Source of the DNA: XYD12-FULL-36-8 sp964391015
GTDB taxonomy: Bacteria > Bacteroidota > Ignavibacteria > Ignavibacteriales > Ignavibacteriaceae
Assembly: GCA_964391015.1 (NCBI GenBank)
Contig: CAYMKU010000005.1
Location: 1-64,000, forward strand
DNA: 64,000 nucleotides
Reading direction: 5' to 3'
Shown: positions 35,630 through 44,903 of the stretch, piece after piece
How positions within the stretch are numbered: the first letter of the stretch is position 1
Layout: each line of letters begins with the position of its first letter
Made by a program: the position numbers and the translations under genes
The notes under the pieces: model-generated
What the model was told of the DNA's origin: nothing
The model's database searches: none
What the model saw: the letters and a program-made list of their open reading frames with translations, nothing else

Positions 35630-37414
35630 ATGCACCTAACTAGATTACTTCGTTTCAGTTGCATTTTTCTTTTTTTACTTTCTTTCCTGGTATATTCACA
35701 GACGAAACCGCAAATCAGTTATGCTGATCTAATCCTCGGTGCGGAACGAAATCCTTCTTTAAGAACAAATGCAAGAGAACTTGCTGCAAAACAAAGCTTA
35801 CCGTTAAGTATTTATCTGCCGCAGGGGATTTTTATTGAGGCATTGGGAATAGAGAAAGGAGAACCGGTTTATTCGAAGGTTACCAATCTTGTACACCCAT
35901 TAGAAAATGGAGAAGCCGTCTTTATTGATGAAATTCTTAGCAGCTACGATCTTATTGAAGCGCGCGTACATTACGGTGATAGAAGGATTACAAACCCGAA
36001 TCTTGGCTTTCCCGAACCAACAGCGAACTCAGATAAAAGCGCAAATTCTTGCTTGATGATACCTGATTGGACGGCTGATAGAGTATTGTCTTTTGATATC
36101 AATAATGGCAATTTAATAAATGCAAACTTCATCCCAAGCAATAGTCCAAACTTACAATCACCAAAAGAAGCGCTACTAAATAAGTTTGGCTTTATAACAG
36201 TATCTGATCAGATTTCAGATTTAGTTCAAAAATATGATACGAGTGGGACGTATCTTGGTTATTTTGCTCCAACTACCGGTGTAAATACAGCAATTCTTGA
36301 TAATATTCGCGGACATAATTACAAATCAAACGGTAACTTGGTTGTTTGTGTAGCTGCAGGTGGAAATCAAAATTCTATTGCCGAGTTTGATCTGTCAGGG
36401 AATTATCTTGGTCAGTTTATCACAACAGGTTCTGGAGGAATATCAAGCCCGTTTGACATTATTTTTAGAGCAAATGATGTTTTAGTCTCCACAAGCACTG
36501 CCTCAGGAGTTTACCGATTTACACACAATGGTGCACCAATAAATGTTATGGTTTCTGGATTGTCTTTCGTTCAGCAAATTCAAGAACTCTCAGATAAAAG
36601 ACTTGCTGTTATAGAGTTCTCGGGTACGGGCTCAGGAATAAGACTTTATGATTCATCAGGTACATTTATTAGACTTCTCAATGGTGTAACAGGCAATCGC
36701 GGTGTTTATCAGCTTCGAAATGGTAATTTCTTAACTACAAATGGAACTGGTGTTCATGAAATAGATAGCGCATCAGGTGCGTTAGTTCGAACAGTAATTA
36801 GCGGAGCAAGCTTCCAATATATAACACCATTTGATCCTTCAATAATAATTCCAGTTGAACTTGTTTCCTTTACTGCAGAAGAACTAAATGGACAAATTAA
36901 GCTTTATTGGACTACAGCGACTGAGAAAAATAATCTTGGCTTCGAGCTTGAAAGAAGTTTAAATAGCGCTCAGTGGGAAAAGGTTGGTTTTGTTAGAGGA
37001 AACGGAACGACAACTCAAGCGTCATTTTATAGTTTTACTGATAATAATGTTTCCAAAGGAACAAATTCTTATAGATTAAAGCAGATTGATTATGATGGAT
37101 CGTACAGTTACTCAAAAACAATCAGCGTGGATATTGAGGCACCATCAAGATTTAGTTTGGAGCAAAACTATCCGAATCCATTTAATCCAATGACCAATAT
37201 TCAATATTCAATAGGTAGCAGGCAATTTGTCACATTAAAAGTTTATGATGTGCTTGGAAATGAAGTTACTACGTTAGTAAATGAAGAAAAGGATGCGGGG
37301 TTTTATAATCAATCATTTGATGTACAGAATTCTAAAATTGCAACCGGAGTATATTTCTACGAATTAAGAGCTGGTAATTTTGTTTCTGCAAAAAGCATGA
37401 CAATAATAAAATAA
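35630..37414 (+). CDS. secreted protein with type IX sorting domain
   Basis: A 594-residue extracellular protein. Signal peptide up to about residue 24 (FLFLLSFLVYSQ). Residues 140-400 show propeller-like repeats with NG/SG turns (YDTSGTYLGYFAP, FDLSGNYLGQFIT, YDSSGTFIRLLNG), resembling NHL/6-bladed propellers. VELVSFTAEELNGQIKLYW near 410 starts a beta-sandwich often found before the sorting domain, and the C-terminal ~85 residues are a type A sorting domain (NYPNPFNPMTNIQYSI, KVYDVLGNEVTTLV, ATGVYFYELRAG, ending SMTIIK). GGAGG 7 bases before the ATG. Likely secreted through the type IX system; ligand unknown. Confidence 0.88.
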   Translation: MHLTRLLRFSCIFLFLLSFLVYSQTKPQISYADLILGAERNPSLRTNARELAAKQSLPLSIYLPQGIFIEALGIEKGEPVYSKVTNLVHPLENGEAVFIDEILSSYDLIEARVHYGDRRITNPNLGFPEPTANSDKSANSCLMIPDWTADRVLSFDINNGNLINANFIPSNSPNLQSPKEALLNKFGFITVSDQISDLVQKYDTSGTYLGYFAPTTGVNTAILDNIRGHNYKSNGNLVVCVAAGGNQNSIAEFDLSGNYLGQFITTGSGGISSPFDIIFRANDVLVSTSTASGVYRFTHNGAPINVMVSGLSFVQQIQELSDKRLAVIEFSGTGSGIRLYDSSGTFIRLLNGVTGNRGVYQLRNGNFLTTNGTGVHEIDSASGALVRTVISGASFQYITPFDPSIIIPVELVSFTAEELNGQIKLYWTTATEKNNLGFELERSLNSAQWEKVGFVRGNGTTTQASFYSFTDNNVSKGTNSYRLKQIDYDGSYSYSKTISVDIEAPSRFSLEQNYPNPFNPMTNIQYSIGSRQFVTLKVYDVLGNEVTTLVNEEKDAGFYNQSFDVQNSKIATGVYFYELRAGNFVSAKSMTIIK

Positions 37415-37814
37415 AGAATCTTGAACTTTATGCGTCCGACCACCTGCCGGTGTTTGCTTCGTTTAGCTTTGAACCAAGGGATACTACGATTACTCTTCAG
37501 CTTACAGCACTAATTGAGGGATTATACCGTGGTGTTTTCATGATACCGGATACAGTCAAGGTTTATCTTTGTCAAGCAACCGCGCCATGTTCGAAGGTAG
37601 ATTCTGCAAAAATTTTATTAGACAGTACTGGATATGGAACAGGGAAATTTTATGATACGCCATCAGGTAATTATTATATTGTTGTTACACATCGCAATTC
37701 AATTGAAACATGGAGCAGAGAAGGGGGTGAATTTTTTTAAAAGGTGAAACAGCGAGTTATAATTTCACAACGGGTCAAGATAAAGCATACGGTGGTAATT
37801 TGAAACCGAAATAA
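37415..37814 (+). pseudogene. decayed 3' fragment of a secreted nuclease/phosphatase-like protein
   Basis: Immediately after the previous stop an in-frame stretch without its own start reads LELYASDHLPVFASFSFEP. That matches the ending SDHLPVxAxFxF of the endonuclease/exonuclease/phosphatase fold. A beta-rich domain follows (TLQLTALIEGLYRGVFM; YYIVVTHRNSIETWS) of the kind found near the C-termini of secreted Ignavibacteria-type proteins. The frame breaks at 37733-37740 in a run of seven T: one extra base would continue it as FFLKGETASYNFTTGQ up to the stop at 37814. The 5' part is absent and no sorting domain remains. Best read as a remnant; a sequencing error could explain only the frameshift, not the missing start. 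Confidence 0.65.
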
Positions 37815-37895
37815 TTTTAGTGAGAAAATTTTATAATTGTTTGACATGTTTTAATTTTAGATAAGAAAATATTAATAAAATAAAAAGGATAGAAT

Positions 37896-38096
37896 ATGAG
37901 CGAAAAAACTAGACTGCAAAATTGTTTAAACTGTAACCGCACGGAAACGGATATTCCATTAATAATGTTAACCTATTCGCAAAAGCCAGCTTTCATTTGT
38001 TCGCATTGTATGCCCTTGTTGATACATCATCCTGAAATGTTAATTGGTAAGATTGAGGGGGCAGAAAATATTCCACCAGCCGAGCATAACGATTAA
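37896..38096 (+). CDS. small zinc-ribbon-like protein
   Basis: A 66-residue protein with two cysteine pairs, CLNC (residues 10-13) and CSHC near residues 35-38, spaced like a zinc ribbon; a short acidic tail follows. AAGGA 8 bases before the ATG supports expression. It has no signal peptide. I do not recognise the family; similar short proteins are common in Bacteroidota. It lies 51 bases before a small membrane-protein gene and may share its transcript. Confidence 0.7.
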   Translation: MSEKTRLQNCLNCNRTETDIPLIMLTYSQKPAFICSHCMPLLIHHPEMLIGKIEGAENIPPAEHND

Positions 38097-38147
38097 CAGA
38101 CCAATTGGCTCACGGTAAACACATCTTTAAATGGAAAGGGAAAATTT

Positions 38148-38528
38148 ATGTCAGATTTGTTAAGCTCACTGCCTATGCTCAGGGCGACAGTAACTAAACT
38201 GAATTCCGATATGCGATTTGTAGGAATGTTTTACATTATTATCGGTGCACTATACTCTCTCACAATAATCGGAGCGATCATGGGAATTCCATTAATCATT
38301 TCCGGTTTGCGGCTAAGGGAATCATCAGATTCTTTTTCATCATTTGTATTTTCGGGTGATAACAATATGCTTGAACGTGCCCTCGAAAGACAAAGCCGTT
38401 TTTTCTTCATACAGAAGATATTCATTATCATCACGCTAGTAGTTATGGTGCTTTACATTATCGCAATTATTGTTTTGATAGTTACTGTGCTGCCGTATTT
38501 TGATAGGAATATTTATTATAGTACCTAA
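38148..38528 (+). CDS. small membrane protein, probably DUF5362 family
   Basis: A 126-residue inner-membrane protein with two hydrophobic blocks: MFYIIIGALYSLTIIGAIMG with IPLIISGLRLRESSDS (residues 26-65) and IFIIITLVVMVLYIIAIIVL (residues 90-115). The first block and the following GLRLRESSDSF resemble DUF5362, a family without known function. A moderately good ribosome site (GGGAAAA) precedes the ATG. Family name given from memory of the pattern and should be treated as probable. Confidence 0.75.
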   Translation: MSDLLSSLPMLRATVTKLNSDMRFVGMFYIIIGALYSLTIIGAIMGIPLIISGLRLRESSDSFSSFVFSGDNNMLERALERQSRFFFIQKIFIIITLVVMVLYIIAIIVLIVTVLPYFDRNIYYST

Positions 38529-38563
38529 AGGAATAGGCAAACCGATCCCATAACAGTTATTTA

Positions 38564-38609
38564 AACCCAATTTCACGGAGCGTAAATTTGCTCTTAAAGA
38601 AATTGGGTT
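38564..38609. terminator. long inverted repeat between convergent genes
   Basis: Eleven-base inverted repeat (38564-38574 with 38599-38609) enclosing a nested GAGC/GCTC stem (38578-38581 with 38590-38593). It lies between convergent genes and may end transcripts from both sides, though no strong T run follows. Confidence 0.4.
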
Positions 38610-38657
38610 CGTTCTTAGTCTTGCTCTTACTCAAAGAATCGATTAATCGCTGCAGTC

Positions 38658-40043
38658 TTAGTAAGTATATCTCACTCTAAACTTGAGTACTGTTTCGCTA
38701 TCAGCTTTAACCGAAACCTTGAAAGTTATATTTTGTGAATCTTTCTTTTCATAACCGATCGAAGAGCTTAAAACTTCCCAGTAAAGACCAAGATTTCGCT
38801 CAACTTCCACAACGATATCTTCTTTTTTTCTATTCTTGAGGGTGATCTCATAAGCTTGCTCATAAACTCTATCGGTTATCTTTTTGTTGTCGGTCTGGAT
38901 TTCCTCAGCAACAATGTCAAAAGCGTCACCGATCCTCAATTTAACTTTTTCTTTGTTGGGTGTGTGGTCAATCATATCTTCTCCTACGAACTCAATCGTT
39001 TCGCCATCTGATTTGTAAACGCGAACCTTTCCTTTCGGCATAGGGATTCCAAGGTTATATTCTTCTTTATTTTCGAACTCAACTATCACAGCGACTTTTC
39101 CTGTGCTGGATGAATTGCCATAATAGTAAGAATAATTACTTCCGCTTTTATAAAAAAACTTTTTGGTCGCTTTTACACTGCTTGCCTCAAATAATGAAAT
39201 TTGCTTCGTTTCATTCTGTGCAAGGGTCGTTGGTCTTTGCAAGTTGTAAATATGATATTCAAAGAATTCTTTCTCTTGAAACTGCTGCATTGATGCACTC
39301 TTATCCATTCGCATTCCTTCGTTCATGTACATAGTAGGTTGTTCCCTAGGTTGAATTAAATTGACATCACCTGCTACTAATTTCAGAACGGCATTTTTAT
39401 AAGTTGCACCAGAATTATTTTCAACACTGACCCAAGAGTTAAGATCTAATTTGGTATCATTCTGATTTAACACAGCGACATACTCTGCATGCCAATTCAT
39501 TCCCGAGGTTTGATATGAGACCTCTACATCTTGCTTGCCGGAATTCTTTGAGCTGACAGTCCAAACCAAAGTTGGTTTTGTTATTAAACCTTCTGGCAAC
39601 GAACCAACTGAAAATCTATACTTCGCGGTGTTGGGAATCATAACAAGCCCCCCCTCCTTTTTCTCAATTACAATTTGTCCTGCAAAGCTTGAAAGCAACT
39701 TGCCCTCAATGAACTCGTTATTCTCACCAATAAGCTGTATATCTTTATCAATATATTTTTGTAGAATTTTATCAAGACTTACAAGATCATACTGATAATT
39801 TTGCTCAATTACTTCTCCGTTCAAATTTATGTGAACACTCGTTGGATCAATATATTGCGCAACGTCTGTGAGGAAGATTTTTGATGTGCCGGATTTAACA
39901 TCCATTTCACGCAAATCTTTCACAACCCCAAGGTTAGCGTTATAAACAGTGACAGCAATTGATTTTTGATTGCGGTTTTGACCAACCAATGGAAGAGCGA
40001 TTGCAAAAATTACAAAAAGGACAGATTTTATTTTGTTTGTCAT
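38658..40043 (-). CDS. secreted DUF4139-domain protein
   Basis: A 461-residue exported protein. Signal peptide to about residue 22 (SVLFVIFAIALPLVGQ). The rest is beta-rich and matches DUF4139: VTVYNANLGVVKDLREM at the start, IDPTSVHINL, EVSYQTSGMNWHAEYVAVL in the centre, and LTLKNRKKEDIVVEVER-like and VLKFRVRYTY segments at the end. Function of the family is not established; members occur in the envelope of many bacteria. GGAGG about 8 bases before the ATG. Single gene, convergent with the small membrane protein and divergent from the DUF4126 gene. Confidence 0.85.
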   Translation of the reverse strand: MTNKIKSVLFVIFAIALPLVGQNRNQKSIAVTVYNANLGVVKDLREMDVKSGTSKIFLTDVAQYIDPTSVHINLNGEVIEQNYQYDLVSLDKILQKYIDKDIQLIGENNEFIEGKLLSSFAGQIVIEKKEGGLVMIPNTAKYRFSVGSLPEGLITKPTLVWTVSSKNSGKQDVEVSYQTSGMNWHAEYVAVLNQNDTKLDLNSWVSVENNSGATYKNAVLKLVAGDVNLIQPREQPTMYMNEGMRMDKSASMQQFQEKEFFEYHIYNLQRPTTLAQNETKQISLFEASSVKATKKFFYKSGSNYSYYYGNSSSTGKVAVIVEFENKEEYNLGIPMPKGKVRVYKSDGETIEFVGEDMIDHTPNKEKVKLRIGDAFDIVAEEIQTDNKKITDRVYEQAYEITLKNRKKEDIVVEVERNLGLYWEVLSSSIGYEKKDSQNITFKVSVKADSETVLKFRVRYTY

Positions 40044-40284
40044 GATTTTCCTCCTTAAAAATTTTTTTATGAGTATGATACTTTATCAAGACGATTTTGT
40101 TCCTTTAAAAATAAGATTTTTTCAAACAATCAATTAAACATTAATTCGAATGGGTAGAACAATAATTCTTGAATATAAATTTGTTTCACCATTGTGATTT
40201 TATTTGAGATTACAGCATTTTTATTTATGTTTTTATCTGCATTGGCATCCTTTTGCTAAGAGTAGTAATTTTTTGATCAAGAAA

Positions 40285-40863
40285 ATGAACTTTGAAATAA
40301 TACTCACTATCCTAATGGGATTTGGATTAAGCGCTGCGAGCGGGTTTAGAATCTTTATTCCATTTCTTGTTATCAGCATTGCTTCTCTTACGGGAAATTT
40401 AACTCTTGCAGATTCATTCAGCTGGATTGGAACATATCCAGCATTGATAACTTTTAGCACGGCTACAATTTTTGAAATAGCGGGATATTATATCCCCTGG
40501 GTTGATAATCTTCTAGATACTATTTCTTCACCGGTTGCAGTAATTGCTGGAGTTATTTTAATGGCATCGGTAATATCAGAAATGTCTCCATTATTTAAAT
40601 GGGCTTTAGCGATTATAGCAGGCGGCGGTGTTGCTGGAATTATTCAAGCACTAACGGGGGTTACCAGAATTTCATCATCAATAACAACAGGAGGATTGGG
40701 AAATCATGCTGTATCATCAGTTGAATCAGGAAGTTCTTTGACTCTTGCCATACTCGCAATTTTCATTCCTCTGATTGCCGGAGCAATTGTGATTATGCTG
40801 CTTGTTTGGGCTGCGAAAGTTTTAATACATAAATTTACGGCAAAAAATAGCTCGACATCATAA
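40285..40863 (+). CDS. DUF4126 membrane protein
   Basis: A 192-residue inner-membrane protein with about five hydrophobic segments. ILMGFGLSAASGFRIFIPF at the N-terminus, PWVDNLLDTISSPVAVIAG, and GIIQALTGVTRISSS with TTGGLGNHAVS match DUF4126, a family of unknown role. An open frame runs back to 40204 (TTG), but the ATG at 40285 begins at the conserved first helix. It is divergent from the DUF4139 gene; about 240 bases between them hold no other gene. Confidence 0.8.
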   Translation: MNFEIILTILMGFGLSAASGFRIFIPFLVISIASLTGNLTLADSFSWIGTYPALITFSTATIFEIAGYYIPWVDNLLDTISSPVAVIAGVILMASVISEMSPLFKWALAIIAGGGVAGIIQALTGVTRISSSITTGGLGNHAVSSVESGSSLTLAILAIFIPLIAGAIVIMLLVWAAKVLIHKFTAKNSSTS

Positions 40864-41073
40864 CACACGTATCATTTTATAGAGAAAGGAGTTTTAATTT
40901 ATTCGACAATTTTTGTTGAATTAATTACTGAGGTTTTTCTATTTTGATCACCCAACTTCTTCCTCCATAACTAAATTAAAAGCAAAATTACAAAGTTATC
41001 TGTATCACAAATTGAAATTGTTTTTCGCCGTCCTGCTTTTTACGTTTGAATTAAATAAAGTAGGAAAGAAGCA

Positions 41074-41670
41074 ATGTATCATCAGTGGATTAGAAATATG
41101 TTGGGGATGATGATTTTGTTTGCGGTTGTTTTTTTACAAGTTAGTTGTAATTCTTCACAAGAAAAAACCGTGATTAAAGAAGAAATGATTAAAAGGGGTG
41201 AGTACCTTGTTAATTTTGGCGCGTGTAATGACTGCCATTCCCCCAAAATTTTTACTGATATGGGCCCAGTTCCCGACACTTTCAAATTGCTGTCGGGACA
41301 TCAGCAGGGGGCAGTTCTACCACGAATTGATACGTCGGCAATTGCACCGGGAAGGTGGTATTTGGGAAGTAATGATTTGACAGTATGGGTCGGACCTTGG
41401 GGGATATCGTTTTCGGCAAACTTGACTCCCGATGTCCAAACGGGTATTGGAGGGTGGACAGAAGAAATTTTTGTTAGGGCGATGAGAAATGGATTACACC
41501 TTGGGGCTGGAAGACCTCTTCTTCCACCAATGCCGTTTATGGGACTTGCCGGGTTAAGAGATGAAGATTTAAAGTCTGTATTCGCTTATCTAAAGAGTAT
41601 CAAACCTATTCGTAATAAGGTTCCCGATCCAATTCCACCAAGCGAAGTTGCTGCAAAGTACGGCAAGTAG
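41074..41670 (+). CDS. periplasmic monoheme cytochrome c lipoprotein
   Basis: A 198-residue c-type cytochrome. The N-terminus is a lipoprotein signal: hydrophobic stretch MILFAVVFLQVSC with the lipobox Cys at 25. The heme motif is C51-N-D-C54-H55 near the front (NFGACNDCHSPK), and PPMPFMGLAGL near residue 155 offers the axial Met. This layout (GEYLVNFGACNDCH, then a Trp- and Gly-rich middle) resembles the cytochrome c subunits of alcohol/aldehyde dehydrogenases and other diheme relatives, but only one CxxCH is present. AGGAAAG 7 bases before the ATG. It stands alone, so its electron partner is unknown. The 210 bases before it hold no gene. Confidence 0.87.
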   Translation: MYHQWIRNMLGMMILFAVVFLQVSCNSSQEKTVIKEEMIKRGEYLVNFGACNDCHSPKIFTDMGPVPDTFKLLSGHQQGAVLPRIDTSAIAPGRWYLGSNDLTVWVGPWGISFSANLTPDVQTGIGGWTEEIFVRAMRNGLHLGAGRPLLPPMPFMGLAGLRDEDLKSVFAYLKSIKPIRNKVPDPIPPSEVAAKYGK

Positions 41671-41727
41671 TACTCAAATCTGCAACAGCCTTATTAAATA
41701 CTAGCCAGATTAAAAACTTAATTTAAA

Positions 41728-42414
41728 TTAAGAGTGCGTAATAAGATCAATAAATGTTTTTAGGCCAAGAAAAATTATCAATATAACAACATTTGGGTTT
41801 GCTGAGCTGAATGCTCCACCGACCATAACAAATCCAGAAAGAATTATTGTGAGGTGCATTGGAATAATTCTCTTATAGGGCGACATCATCAGCTTTGGCA
41901 AACTTTGTAATGTGGACAGCTCCCTTCTGTAATTAAAAATAAATTCAACCAAATAGTTAATAAAGAAGATAAGTGAAGTTAAAAGAATGAAACTAATATC
42001 AATTCCACCTTTTGAGATTTCACCTATAGAAATAAAAGCTGATAGAAATATTGCATATACAAAATGGAAAAACCCGTAATGAAAAAGGAAAAACGTAGCA
42101 ACCCCGACCTTAGCTGTTTTGGAATTTGTTAGTGGCTTATTATTCATCTTCATGCCATCAGTTGTAAATTTCTTAAGTGTTAGTATTTTAAAGAAATTAA
42201 ACAGACCGATTATTACACTTTGGAACCAATATATCCAAAGTACGTTCAGCACGTTTTGATTTTCAATTATTACAAAAAAAGCGATTAGTAAGTTTGATGC
42301 CAACAGCGACCAAGTAGAAAAACTTTTAAACATTTCTTTATTTAGAATTTTCCTGCTAAGCACTGTGATTACTTTATGGTAGTTGTTGGTAAACTTTTTT
42401 TCTTCAAGTTTCAT
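41728..42414 (-). CDS. membrane protein, probably DUF6498 family
   Basis: A 228-residue inner-membrane protein with five or six hydrophobic segments: LLASNLLIAFFVIIENQ, VLWIYWFQSVIIGLFNFFKI, FFLFHYGFFHFVYAIFLSAF, FILLTSLIFFINYLVEFIF, MHLTIILSGFVMVGGAF and VVILIIFLGLKTFIDL. The WxYWxQSVIIGxxNxxKI segment and the FHYGxFH segment resemble DUF6498, of unknown function. It is divergent from the PAP2 gene; the 158-base spacer holds nothing evident. Confidence 0.75.
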   Translation of the reverse strand: MKLEEKKFTNNYHKVITVLSRKILNKEMFKSFSTWSLLASNLLIAFFVIIENQNVLNVLWIYWFQSVIIGLFNFFKILTLKKFTTDGMKMNNKPLTNSKTAKVGVATFFLFHYGFFHFVYAIFLSAFISIGEISKGGIDISFILLTSLIFFINYLVEFIFNYRRELSTLQSLPKLMMSPYKRIIPMHLTIILSGFVMVGGAFSSANPNVVILIIFLGLKTFIDLITHS

Positions 42415-42572
42415 TTGTTTTCAGCGTCAACTAATATGCCTCACACAAAATGTGGTTTTCTATTGAAATTGTTAATTTAATGTCGGCATTGAGTAATTTT
42501 AATCAATTTGTTTTTCTGCAAAATATACGGATTAGGAATTCGCTATAATTAATTCTTACGCATATTATTAAA

Positions 42573-43298
42573 ATGTCATCGAAAGAAAAAATTGTATTTA
42601 TAAAAAACTTAATTGCCGATTACTCATCTCGCGAAATCAAAATTTTGGTAAATCTTTTTATCCTTGTTACAGCACTTTTGTTTTTTACTTTTGTCGCAAA
42701 AGAAGTGGTGAGCGGAGAGAGCAAAGGGTTTGACAGCATGGTATTAAATTATTTACGCCATGATGGAAAATTTTTATCTGATCAGCAATTGTGGCTTACC
42801 GGGATGATGACAGACATTACTTCTTTGGGTGGGGTCACAGTAATTTTTTTAATTACGGCTGCTGTGTTTTTCTATCTTCTAATTCAGGGGCAACACGAAT
42901 TCATGTGGTTGATTTTGATTGCAACAATTGGCGGAGCTTTGCTTGCATTTGGATTAAAAGAATTGTTCGCGCGCGAACGACCTCCGTTGATTTTTCATTT
43001 ATTAACAGTTAAATCTATGAGCTTCCCCAGCGGGCATGCAATGATGTCTTCAATAGTTTATCTTACACAAGGTGCTTTGCTTGCAAAGGTTCAATCGAAT
43101 AAAAACTTGAAAGTATATATTTTAATCACCGCGGTATTTTTGGTGTTCTTAATAGGGATGAGCAGAATCTATTTGGGAGTTCATTATCCAACAGATGTTT
43201 TGGCTGGCTGGTCTGTTGGGCTAGCGTGGGCTTCATTTTGCTGGCTTGGCGTCAAGTATTTGCAGAGGAAAAAGGAAAGAGAAAGGGAAACCCTGTAG
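42573..43298 (+). CDS. PAP2-family membrane phosphatase
   Basis: A 241-residue membrane phosphatase acting on lipid phosphates such as phosphatidate or undecaprenyl diphosphate. The three-part PAP2 signature is complete: KELFARERPP, SFPSGHAM and SRIYLGVHYPTDVLAGW, with catalytic His residues in the last two. About six hydrophobic segments surround them. The active site faces the periplasm in family members. UppP at 62.9 kb is a separate enzyme for undecaprenyl diphosphate, so this one may have another substrate. It is followed at 117 bases by a rhomboid gene. Confidence 0.92.
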   Translation: MSSKEKIVFIKNLIADYSSREIKILVNLFILVTALLFFTFVAKEVVSGESKGFDSMVLNYLRHDGKFLSDQQLWLTGMMTDITSLGGVTVIFLITAAVFFYLLIQGQHEFMWLILIATIGGALLAFGLKELFARERPPLIFHLLTVKSMSFPSGHAMMSSIVYLTQGALLAKVQSNKNLKVYILITAVFLVFLIGMSRIYLGVHYPTDVLAGWSVGLAWASFCWLGVKYLQRKKERERETL

Positions 43299-43415
43299 AA
43301 ATGAGCATTCGAAGAAAGTTATTTTCACTCTTAACAAACAATGCAAGATTGGCAGTCTTAGCTATTGTGCTGTGAACGTTTGAAATCCGAGTTCTAAATT
43401 TAGATTTAAAGTATA

Positions 43416-44039
43416 ATGACCGACGAAAAGAAAAAATTATTCCAGAGTTTATTTTATCCCATGTTCTTTGTTATGGTTTTATGGATAGTAAAAATTATTG
43501 AAATCTCCTCTCAAGATAATTTCTCGAAGTTTGGAGTCTTTCCGCGGACAGTTGCCGGCTTAATTGGAATAATTTTCTCTCCATTAATTCATGCTGATTT
43601 TAATCACTTAATATCTAATTCAATTCCATTATTTTTTTTAGGATTGGGAATTTCATACTCTTATCCGACAGCGTCAAAAAGGCTTTTTGCTGGCGTTTAT
43701 ATTTTACATGGGCTGTTAGTTTGGATTTTTGCAAGACAAGCATATCATATTGGTGCCAGCGGGTTGGTCTATGGTTTTGTTGCGTTCCTTTTTTTCAGTG
43801 GAATAATTAGAAAAGACAATCGTTCAATTGCTCTTGCGTTGATTGTAACTTTTTTATATGGCGGATTGACCTGGGGAATTCTTCCAATAAAGGGAGAAAT
43901 ATCATGGGAATCTCATCTATTTGGTTCACTCTCAGGGGTTCTATTTGCATTTGTTTTTCGTAAATATGATCCTGCTCCAAAGTATGATTGGGAAGAAGAG
44001 CCGAATGATTTTGATAAGGACAATCGAAAAGATCAATAA
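43416..44039 (+). CDS. rhomboid-family intramembrane serine protease
   Basis: A 207-residue membrane protein. The rhomboid fold shows HADFNHLISNSIPLFFLG (loop and helix 2 with the oxyanion Asn), GASGLVYGFVAFLF (catalytic Ser in GxSG) and ESHLFGSLSGVLFAF (catalytic His). Expected to cleave transmembrane substrates within the inner membrane. The C-terminal 25 residues are charged (DWEEEPNDFDKDNRK). It is followed by a clear terminator. Confidence 0.9.
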   Translation: MTDEKKKLFQSLFYPMFFVMVLWIVKIIEISSQDNFSKFGVFPRTVAGLIGIIFSPLIHADFNHLISNSIPLFFLGLGISYSYPTASKRLFAGVYILHGLLVWIFARQAYHIGASGLVYGFVAFLFFSGIIRKDNRSIALALIVTFLYGGLTWGILPIKGEISWESHLFGSLSGVLFAFVFRKYDPAPKYDWEEEPNDFDKDNRKDQ

Positions 44040-44078
44040 AAAGGCTGTCGAACATGTATTCATATTCGATCAGCCTTT
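44040..44078 (+). terminator. terminator after the rhomboid gene
   Basis: Stem of 13 pairs with one bulged T: 44040-44052 pairs with 44065-44078, 12-base loop; the right arm ends CAGCCTTT. It begins at the stop codon of the rhomboid gene and may also serve the convergent gene downstream. Confidence 0.75.
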
Positions 44079-44135
44079 ACTATAGTCGCTGCGCTAAAAA
44101 ATTGCCGCCACTAGAAAATTTTTAGACGGATGCTT

Positions 44136-44516
44136 TTAATGTTTTTCGTGAAATGATTTTATTTGTTCTTTTGAGAAAGTATTCACCATTTCAATTTTAG
44201 CTCCTTTTCTTTGATTAGCCGGCAGCATATTTCGAACTTCGGTTTCATTGCTTCCCATCATAAACAAGTATCCGGTATGATCTCCCGCCATGCACCCCCA
44301 TTCAACCTGTGATAAAAGTTTGGGTGTCTCGGCTGAATATTCATCAAGAGCTTTAAGACACTCCTCCTTGGTGTGCGGCATCATTACGAGGTAATTATTC
44401 TTCATAGATTTGTTTTTATCCTGAGAGAAAGATGGCGAAGAAAAAAAGCTTACAGCAATAATTATCGCAGGAACTAAAACCCCCAACCGAAACCGAGAGA
44501 AACGCAGCTTGTACAT
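44136..44516 (-). CDS. small exported hypothetical protein
   Basis: A 126-residue protein with a signal peptide (LGVLVPAIIIAVSFFSSPSFSQ, cleavage about residue 32). The mature part (YLVMMPHTKEECLKALDEY and VEWGCMAGDHTGYLFMMGS) has a beta-alpha-beta look and two cysteines that could pair. I do not recognise a characterised family. It stands alone, convergent with the rhomboid gene. Confidence 0.7.
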   Translation of the reverse strand: MYKLRFSRFRLGVLVPAIIIAVSFFSSPSFSQDKNKSMKNNYLVMMPHTKEECLKALDEYSAETPKLLSQVEWGCMAGDHTGYLFMMGSNETEVRNMLPANQRKGAKIEMVNTFSKEQIKSFHEKH

Positions 44517-44903
44517 AATTTACACCCTTTCTATTATTGGTTATAATTAGTTAATTGTATCCCTTCCACCCAAAGACCTAGTGAGCTGAGGATATTTTTG
44601 TCATAGATTATTAAAACAGTTGGGCGTTGTGAAAATTTTCAAATTTTTTATCTGAAAACTTCCGGTAGGTTTTTAGAATTTGCCATGCTAATTTGACGCA
44701 CAGATTATGGCCACATGTAACTTATAACTGCCGGATAAACGACTTATGATAATCTGATATAAACTTATTATGTATTGCTTACAGAATCAATTTAAAAATC
44801 GTTCGCTGTTATCTTTATCACACTATGTTTTTATATTATTCTAACTTGTCAGAGTGAAAGGCAAGAATTATTTTTATCATGAAAAAAATTGCGGAACAAA
44901 TTT
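44517..44903. other. intergenic region of about 390 bases, nothing recognised
   Basis: AT-rich divergent spacer between the small exported protein and the amidohydrolase. I find no gene, hairpin or repeat in it; both promoters must lie here. A 12-codon frame starting at 44880 is too short to support. Confidence 0.4.
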
